Below, piece by piece: positions 58,571 through 64,000 of a stretch of 64,000 nt of DNA. The notes under the pieces were generated by a model. That model worked only from the letters and a program-made list of their open reading frames with translations. It was not told where the DNA came from and made no database searches. The stretch lies in contig CAWFPS010000003.1 in assembly GCA_963817905.1 (NCBI GenBank), positions 1-64,000 on the forward strand. The letters run 5' to 3'. Numbering within the stretch: the stretch's first letter is position 1; every line of letters starts with the position of its first letter. This DNA comes from VRUE01 sp963817905. Lineage in GTDB: Bacteria > Actinomycetota > Thermoleophilia > Solirubrobacterales > 70-9. A program made the position numbers and the translations under genes.

Positions 58571-58601
58571 CCCGATGGCCCGCCTTCAGCGGGCCATCGG
58601 G
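58571..58601. terminator. Hairpin, likely terminator
   Basis: A perfect 13-bp stem (CCCGATGGCCCGC / GCGGGCCATCGGG) with a 5-base loop, 29 bases downstream of the secreted protein gene ending at 58630 on the minus strand. Confidence 0.6.
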
Positions 58602-58629
58602 TACCTCGCATGCTCATACTGCACTCAGA

Positions 58630-59280
58630 CTATAAACCTGCTGTTAAATGGATGCTGAACGTAGCTTCCGGATCTAAGTCCGTGATGTGCACTTCACCTT
58701 CTAGCGATTTCACATTTGAACCGCCAAGCCGCAGGCTGTCTGCGTGGAGGCTCGCTAAGTGAGTAGCGATTTCTTCTTCCGCGTCCGGCAGCGAGGCGCT
58801 GGCCGTGCCTTCCACCACTTCTTCTTCGGGAATGGTACAGAACAGCCCTTCGGTGTAGACGACGGCAAATTCATTTTCGTTCGTCGTCACGACCTTGTAG
58901 TTGCCTTCTTCCATCACGACTTCGCCCGTGCCTTCGGCTTTGATGACGCCTTCGCCACCTTCGGGATCTTCGATAATGCAGGTTTCTTCCGCCCCGACCC
59001 AGACGCAACCGGTGAACGTACCGTTCGCATTACCTGTCACGGTCGCGCCGTTGTTGACCACATGGGCTAAACCATGGCCCCCTGTGCATAATATTTCGAG
59101 ACCATTTTCCGCTACGAGAAGGCCATGTAAACCTTCAAGTAAGAGATGGAGTAATGTCACTGGTTTTTCGTTTAATTCGAGTACGTAGTTTGCCTGCGCA
59201 GCCGAGGCGGTCACGGCCATAACGCCGACGATCGCCAGCACTGATAGGCCTAGAGCCTTGATCAAATGCTTCTTGAGCAT
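58630..59280 (-). CDS. Small secreted acidic protein (pair member A)
   Basis: A 216-residue protein with a signal peptide (KALGLSVLAIVGVMAVTASA). The mature core has LHLLLEGLHGLLVAENGLEI then LCTGGHGLAH; a near-invariant central block FTGCVWVGAEETCIIEDPEG; and GLFCTIPEEEVVEGTASASL. Four Cys could form two disulfides. Very Glu-rich with GAA codons. A close paralogue follows at 59428. Extracellular; function unknown. Confidence 0.8.
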   Translation of the reverse strand: MLKKHLIKALGLSVLAIVGVMAVTASAAQANYVLELNEKPVTLLHLLLEGLHGLLVAENGLEILCTGGHGLAHVVNNGATVTGNANGTFTGCVWVGAEETCIIEDPEGGEGVIKAEGTGEVVMEEGNYKVVTTNENEFAVVYTEGLFCTIPEEEVVEGTASASLPDAEEEIATHLASLHADSLRLGGSNVKSLEGEVHITDLDPEATFSIHLTAGL

Positions 59281-59427
59281 CTCAATTCCTCTCTTTTCGT
59301 TACGGATTACTGGTATCGCAGAGGCGTTGGGCCACTGCGTAGTGCGATCATTCCCGCCGGTGCTACTCTGGTCAATTTTTTCGTTCTGGCGTTTTCCAAC
59401 TCATGGCCGCCACTTCGCGCTGGCGAG

Positions 59428-60075
59428 CTATGGTTCAAGAAACTGAATACTGAACGTCGCTTCGGGATCTAAGTCGCTGACGTGCACTTCGCCCTCGAGA
59501 TGCGTTATCTGACTGCCTCCCAAGCGTATGTCGACCGCGTGTAATTCTGCCGAGTGCGTCGTCGCTTCTTCTTCCGCGTCCGGCAGCGACGCACTGGCTG
59601 TGCCTTCCACAACTTCTTCTTCGGGAAGGGTGCAGAACAAACCTTCGGTATAGACGACGGCAAATTCTTTTTCGTTTGTCGTGACGACGTTGTAGGCGCC
59701 TCCGACCATTTCGATTTTGCCCGTGCCTTCGGCTTTGATGACGCCTTCGCCACCTTCGGGGTCTTCGATAATGCAGGTTTCTTCCGCCCCGACCCAGACG
59801 CAACCGGTGAATTCCCTGCTCATACTGCCTACCACGGTGCTTTCTAGGTTTTTGGCTTCAATTAAGCCATGACCGCCGGTACATAAGAGTTCAAGGCCGT
59901 TTTCGGCTTTGATGACACCGTGTAAACCGTCAAGTAACAGATGGAGAGCGCTCACTGGTTCTTCATTTAATCGCAGAACGTATTTTGCCTGGGCGGTTGA
60001 GGCGCCAATTGCCGTCATGCCGATGATCGCCAGCACCGACAGGCCGATGGCCTTGAGCATGTATTTCCTGTGCAT
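59428..60075 (-). CDS. Small secreted acidic protein (pair member B)
   Basis: A 215-residue paralogue of the 58630 product, with the same signal peptide style (KAIGLSVLAIIGMTAIGAST) and the shared blocks LHLLLDGLHGVIKAENGLEL, FTGCVWVGAEETCIIEDPEG, GLFCTLPEEEVVEGTASASL and DLDPEATFSI near the end. The ribosome site GGGAGGAAC precedes the ATG. Tandem gene duplication with ~150 bases of AT-richer DNA between the two. Function unknown. Confidence 0.8.
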   Translation of the reverse strand: MHRKYMLKAIGLSVLAIIGMTAIGASTAQAKYVLRLNEEPVSALHLLLDGLHGVIKAENGLELLCTGGHGLIEAKNLESTVVGSMSREFTGCVWVGAEETCIIEDPEGGEGVIKAEGTGKIEMVGGAYNVVTTNEKEFAVVYTEGLFCTLPEEEVVEGTASASLPDAEEEATTHSAELHAVDIRLGGSQITHLEGEVHVSDLDPEATFSIQFLEP

Positions 60076-60127
60076 CTTGTTCCTCCCTGAGTAGTTGCGG
60101 CTTACCGATTAGCTTGAGTGACAACGA

Positions 60128-61387
60128 TCAGGACGACGCCGCGAGCAGGGAAACGATGGTGCGGAGGGATTTTGGCCGCTTCCCCTGCGTGCAGGCGCCG
60201 ATCGTCGTCCAGACCATGCCCGCGCCCGCCTGGATCGGGACGCTCGGGCGTCTGGCTGCGTTGGTGCCGTAGAGGGCGGTGCCCACCCGGTCAATGACCC
60301 GGGATCCGGGCTCGCCCCCTGCGGGAAGGCAGGCCGTGCCGACGCAGTCGATCGAGAAGCAGAGGGCGGTGAGGGTTGGGTCGGCGGCGAACTCGGCGCA
60401 GAGGGCCTGCGCGGCCCGGCCGGGCCCCCTCTCCCCTGCTTCCGATTCGCGGATGCGCTCGACGCGTGCGAGCGCCGGGTCGAGGCGCTCCGCTCGGGCC
60501 GCCTCGATGCAATGCTCGGCGCCCTTGAACTCGGCGTGGAAGCGGGGTCGGGAGATCCCTGCCGCGGCGCGGATGCGGGGCACGGTGAGCTGGGTCTGTC
60601 CCTGCGTGAGGGCGAGCTTCTCGACGGCGGCGAGGCAGAGGTCGCGGTCCGAGGCTACGGACCGCGACCTCCTCGTCGCCGGCTTGCTCGATGGAATCTG
60701 GAGCGGGGCCGGCAGCGGCGCGGCGGCGCGCTCCCGGCGAGCCAGGGTCCACTCCATGAGTTCGTCAGCGAGGCCGGCCGGCGCTCGCCGCCTGCCGGCG
60801 AGGAGGTGCCTACGGGCGACCTCGGCGAGGCCGGCGACGATCGCCTCCGCCGCGAGCGGCGGGACCGTGAGGACGTCCGGGGCGCGACGGAAGCTCTCGG
60901 CAAGCATCGTGGCGAAGAGCAGTTCCCCTTTCCGCGCCTGTACACGAGCGGCCGGGCCGTCGAGATAGGCGTCGACGAGCGCCAGGTGCATAGCCTCCGG
61001 CTCACGCTCGAGCTCCCGCACGAAGGCGCCGAAGCCGAGTCGGAGGCGCTCGTGCCAGTCCCGCTCCCCCGCCTGGGCGGCGATAACCCGCTTGGCCGTG
61101 CGCCGCACCAGCAACTGATGAGTGCGCAGGAAGCAGTCTTCCTTGCCGCAAAACCTTTCGTAGAAGGCGCGGCTGGACACTTTCGCGCGTTCGGCGAGGT
61201 CGTGGACCGCGACGTCCGCATAGCCGCGCTCCGCAACCAGCTCGATCATCGCGGCGTGGAAGCGGGTGCGCTGGTGGGCCGCGACCTCGTCGGCCCGCCT
61301 CCCGGGCCCCGGACTCAACTTCGTATAGACGCCCGCGGTCGCCTCGGCGGCGATCGCCGGGCTGGTCAGCTCAGGCGACGCGGCCAT
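60128..61387 (-). CDS. Double-TetR regulator 1
   Basis: A ~419-residue protein with two TetR-like units. N-terminal: HQRTRFHAAMIELVAERGYA, VHDLAERAKVSSRAFYERF then CGKEDCFLRTH. Second HTH around residues ~265-310: LCLAAVEKLALTQGQTQLTV then IRAAAGISRPRFHAEFKGAE. Each is followed by a helical ligand-binding-like region. Start MAASPELTSP (61387) has GGGAGGG 5 bases upstream and overlaps the stop of the previous gene by 17 bases. Third gene of the tandem array; ligand and operator unknown. Confidence 0.85.
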   Translation of the reverse strand: MAASPELTSPAIAAEATAGVYTKLSPGPGRRADEVAAHQRTRFHAAMIELVAERGYADVAVHDLAERAKVSSRAFYERFCGKEDCFLRTHQLLVRRTAKRVIAAQAGERDWHERLRLGFGAFVRELEREPEAMHLALVDAYLDGPAARVQARKGELLFATMLAESFRRAPDVLTVPPLAAEAIVAGLAEVARRHLLAGRRRAPAGLADELMEWTLARRERAAAPLPAPLQIPSSKPATRRSRSVASDRDLCLAAVEKLALTQGQTQLTVPRIRAAAGISRPRFHAEFKGAEHCIEAARAERLDPALARVERIRESEAGERGPGRAAQALCAEFAADPTLTALCFSIDCVGTACLPAGGEPGSRVIDRVGTALYGTNAARRPSVPIQAGAGMVWTTIGACTQGKRPKSLRTIVSLLAASS

Positions 61388-62678
61388 CCACCCTCCCCAC
61401 GCCACAGCCGCTTGAGACCTGCGCGTATGTGGACAGCGCCGCGGCGACCTGCGATGCCGACCGAGGCCTGTCCTCGGTGGATGCCTGTTCGAGGAGACCG
61501 CAGGCAGCGCCGATCGATGCCTCGCAGACCAGCGTCGACACCCTCCCCTCGCTGGGCAGGCCGGCGTGGATGCGCCCGGCGAGCTCGGTGAGCAGGTTCA
61601 CTTGACTGCGCAAGCCGTTCGGGCCGGCGACGCGGATCTCGCTGAGGCAGAGCGGTGCGAAGAGCGGGTCGGTGGCGATTTCGGTGAACAGGAGCTCGAT
61701 CGCCGCGTGAACCGAATCGGGCCACGCATCGGCCTCGGCAGTAACCCTTTCGGCCTCTCGGAGCATCTCGGCGGCTCTGGACTCGAACGCCGCGACGACG
61801 CACTCTTCGACCGAGTCGAAGTTGGCGGCGAAGCTGGGTTGGCTCACCCCCGCCGCCTTGCAGATGCGGGACCTGGTGAGGCTTTCGTAACCGCCGGCTG
61901 CGATCAGCTTCGTGGCGGCGCAGAGGAGCAGGTCGCGGTCGCTCGTTGCGGGGCTGGCGCATCTGCGGACCGGCCTCGCAGCTTGAGGGAGCGAGGCCCA
62001 GTCCGCAGGTTTTTCGAGGGGCGCCTCGTGTAGCGCCAGCGCCCACTCGGTTAGCTCGCCGGCCAGGGCGGGCAGCACGCCCTCGCTGCCGGCGAGCACT
62101 CGGGAGCGAGCGGTGCTCGTTATCCCCGAGACGATGCCCTTGAGCAGCAGGGGCGGCATCGGCCGCTCCTCCGGGTCGCGGGCAAAGCAATTGGCGAAGC
62201 GGGCCTCGAGGGTGTGCTCGGCCCTCCGCACCTGCTCGCGGGCGGCGGGGCCGGCGGCGTAGGCGTCGACCAGAATCAGTTGGGCCGCGCCGGGGTCCCG
62301 GGCAATGCCGCGCAGGAAGGCCTCGATCGCCAGCCGGAGGCGCTTGCGCCAGTCGCGCTCGCCCGCCTGGACGGCGAGCATGCCGCGGACGATGCGCCGC
62401 ACGACCAGCTCGTGGGTGCGCAGGAAGCAATCCTCCTTGCCCGTGTAGTGCTTGTAGAAGGTGCGGGTGGAGACCTGGGCGAGGCTGGCCAGTTCGCGCA
62501 CCGCCACCGCTCGGTAGCCGCGGCCGGCGACCGCCTCGACCATGGCGCTGTGGATGCGGGCGCGCTGGTGGTCGGCGACCGCGGGGGCGGGCCTCCCCGG
62601 CCCCGGTTTCAGCTTCGCGTACAGCGCCTCCCCCGGCCGCTCGCGCTGGGCGGTCGCCGTCTCAGCCACAGCTGCCAC
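61371..62678 (-). CDS. Double-TetR regulator 2
   Basis: A 435-residue protein with the same two-unit layout. First HTH: HQRARIHSAMVEAVAGRGYR, VRELASLAQVSTRTFYKHYT then GKEDCFLRTH. Second HTH: LLLCAATKLIAAGGYESLTR then ICKAAGVSQPSFAANFDSVE. The linker holds GELTEWALALHEAPLEKPAD. Upstream of its start the ~300 bases 62680-62977 hold no supported gene. It is cotranscribed with regulator 1. Confidence 0.85.
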   Translation of the reverse strand: MAAVAETATAQRERPGEALYAKLKPGPGRPAPAVADHQRARIHSAMVEAVAGRGYRAVAVRELASLAQVSTRTFYKHYTGKEDCFLRTHELVVRRIVRGMLAVQAGERDWRKRLRLAIEAFLRGIARDPGAAQLILVDAYAAGPAAREQVRRAEHTLEARFANCFARDPEERPMPPLLLKGIVSGITSTARSRVLAGSEGVLPALAGELTEWALALHEAPLEKPADWASLPQAARPVRRCASPATSDRDLLLCAATKLIAAGGYESLTRSRICKAAGVSQPSFAANFDSVEECVVAAFESRAAEMLREAERVTAEADAWPDSVHAAIELLFTEIATDPLFAPLCLSEIRVAGPNGLRSQVNLLTELAGRIHAGLPSEGRVSTLVCEASIGAACGLLEQASTEDRPRSASQVAAALSTYAQVSSGCGVGRVDGRVA

Positions 62679-62977
62679 GAACGCTCCCCGCCGAAAGCCC
62701 TTCCCCAGACTTCGTCAACCCATCTCTCCCTCGGTCGCTGCCAGGATACTCTGACGTATCGGAATATCCCCCGTCTGTTTTTCAATTGGTAGCAGACGGG
62801 CGCCCGGCATGCAAGTCGGAGGCCGCAGCTGAACGCACTATTTTGCTTTGTCATGCGGTTTGTGCGGCGTCGATGGCGGCCGCTGCCGCTCGCGCTCCGA
62901 CGGCCGGTGCGAGGAAAAGATGGAAAGAGGCGCGGCGGCATCGCGGGGCCGTCCCCGCCGGGAGCGAGCCGCTTGTC

Positions 62978-64000
62978 CTACCCGTCTTGCTCGCCGCGGA
63001 TCGCGGCGGTCGCCCGCGCGGCGCCGAGCACGGGCGCGAGGGCGATGAAGGCCAGGGTGGAGGAAACCTGAGGTGAGGAGTGGGCGCGTGCGGCCCCGAT
63101 CACGTGGTGATGGAAGATGGCCCATGAGGCCCCGGACGTGGCTTCGGCGACAAGGGGGTTGGGCGGGCCGGCGAGTGAGGCGCCGTCGGAGAGCTGCTCG
63201 GCGATGGCGGCGACGAGGCGGGCGCGGGCGCGGGCGCCGCTGGAGCCGCTCTTGAAGTCGTCGGTGAGGCAGATGCGCTTGAGCAGGGGGTCGGCAGCGA
63301 TCTCGTCGCAGAGGGCGCTGATCCCCCGGTAAAGCCCCCCCGGCGAGGTCTTCCCGGCGGCGTGGGCCCTGGCCACCTGGGTTAGGGCGCGGGCGGCGTT
63401 CTCCTCCATCGCGGCGACGAAGCTGTCTTCCACGCCGCCGAAGTGGGCGTCGAAGACCCTGCGGGAGACGCCCGCCGCGCGGCGGATGGCGGTCGCGGTC
63501 AGGTCGTCGTAGGGGATGGTGGCGGCGAGCTTCGCGATCGCAGCGAGGATGAGGGCGCGATCGCCGGTTGCCGCCAGCACGTCTGTCCGGACACTCGCCG
63601 CGGGGGCCGCAGGCGGCTGCAGGCGCGTATCGCGCCAAACGGACTGTAGGTCCAGCACGGCGAGTTCGTCCGCCGCCTTGCCCGGATAGCAGAGCAGCCA
63701 CCCCACGAGCTCCTCGCCCAGGCCCGCCAACTCCTCCTGACGCCCCGCCAGCAGCCGCGTGCGCGCGGCCTTTGCGACGCCAGCCATCATCCCCTCGACG
63801 ATCAGCGGCGGGACGACGATCCCGCCCGGGGCCCGAGCGAAGCTCGCCGCAAGCATCGCTTCGAAGGTCGCCTCGGTGCGGCGGGCACGCTCCAGCGCGG
63901 CCGGACCGGCGGCATAGGCCTCGCTAAGGACGAGCCGCGCGGCCTCGGGGGCCACCTCGAGCTCACCGGCGAAGGCAGCGAAGATCGAGCGCGGGCGCTC
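62978..64000 (-). CDS. Double-TetR regulator 3, partial (5' end outside the window)
   Basis: Open to the window edge, at least 340 residues. The visible part begins in the ligand-binding helices of the first unit (RLVLSEAYAAGPAALERARR then FEAMLAASFARAPGGIVVPP). A linker (GEELVGWLLCYPGKAADELA) leads to the second HTH (LILAAIAKLAATIPYDDLTA then AIRRAAGVSRRVFDAHFGGV) and its ligand domain. Same architecture as the two downstream genes, so its missing N-terminus should hold another TetR HTH. Confidence 0.85.
   Translation of the reverse strand, partial: ERPRSIFAAFAGELEVAPEAARLVLSEAYAAGPAALERARRTEATFEAMLAASFARAPGGIVVPPLIVEGMMAGVAKAARTRLLAGRQEELAGLGEELVGWLLCYPGKAADELAVLDLQSVWRDTRLQPPAAPAASVRTDVLAATGDRALILAAIAKLAATIPYDDLTATAIRRAAGVSRRVFDAHFGGVEDSFVAAMEENAARALTQVARAHAAGKTSPGGLYRGISALCDEIAADPLLKRICLTDDFKSGSSGARARARLVAAIAEQLSDGASLAGPPNPLVAEATSGASWAIFHHHVIGAARAHSSPQVSSTLAFIALAPVLGAARATAAIRGEQDG

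Noticed and set aside
55985..58762. A 925-codon + strand open frame opposite the giant protein
   Set aside because: It mirrors the duplicated propeller gene, has valine/glycine/arginine-rich shadow composition and repeats only because the real gene repeats.

Overview
The window is not one piece of one genome. Bases 1 to about 9,235 read as a Mesorhizobium-like alphaproteobacterium. They carry rpsA, cmk, a class II aroA very close to the rhizobial/CP4 type, a TIGR02300 protein, tRNA-Ala(GGC) and an Omp25/31-type porin, with proteobacterial promoters and terminators. Bases about 9,235-9,770 are two ~270-bp gene interiors lacking both ends (a phospholipase D/cardiolipin synthase piece and a YihY/BrkB piece), joined end to end. 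From ~9,770 to 64,000 the DNA is GC-rich and actinobacterial, most like Thermoleophilia (Solirubrobacterales). Reasons are many small secreted proteins of that style, basic Cys-containing C-terminal tails, double-TetR proteins, and overlapping ATGA gene junctions. The joints look like assembly or amplification chimeras, so gene order across 9.2-9.8 kb should not be trusted.

Actinobacterial layout: (i) 9.8-17.7 kb is an accessory island. It has an XRE/HEPN/MNT toxin-antitoxin-like operon, a tyrosine integrase next to a tRNA 3'-end att site, a replication-relaxation-like remnant, a large nested inverted repeat, a RelA/SpoT-domain protein overlapped by a small acidic protein (candidate toxSAS toxin-antitoxin pair), and a complete ISL3-type insertion sequence with 8-bp target duplication inside a gene. 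(ii) 17.7-25.2 kb holds metabolic genes: ETF-ubiquinone oxidoreductase, threonine synthase, a GNAT-like protein, a short LeuRS-like paralogue, and a ~400-nt promoter-to-hairpin unit with no convincing protein. (iii) 25.2-34 kb holds a GtrA/GT39-like/GH92 operon with 4-bp overlaps, a secreted protein, and a heterodimeric ABC exporter pair, one subunit carrying an in-frame 18-bp-arm hairpin. (iv) 34-44.5 kb holds a lipoprotein, tRNA-Gln(CTG), an FAD reductase, a TrkA pair, and two large amino-acid permeases with C-terminal universal stress domains that flank two AbiEii-like nucleotidyltransferase paralogues.

(v) 44.5-60 kb is a cell-surface region: small secreted proteins in paralogous pairs, a PEBP lipoprotein, a 1,073-residue secreted protein, and a 2,429-residue beta-propeller protein containing a 1,185-bp tandem duplication that differs by one silent base. 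(vi) 60-64 kb holds three consecutive genes each encoding two TetR-type units; the last runs off the window.

The best candidates for something little described are the RelA/SpoT-small protein pair, the ~400-nt RNA-like unit upstream of thrC, the degenerate LeuRS paralogue, the tandem double-TetR array, and the hairpin element translated inside the ABC transporter.
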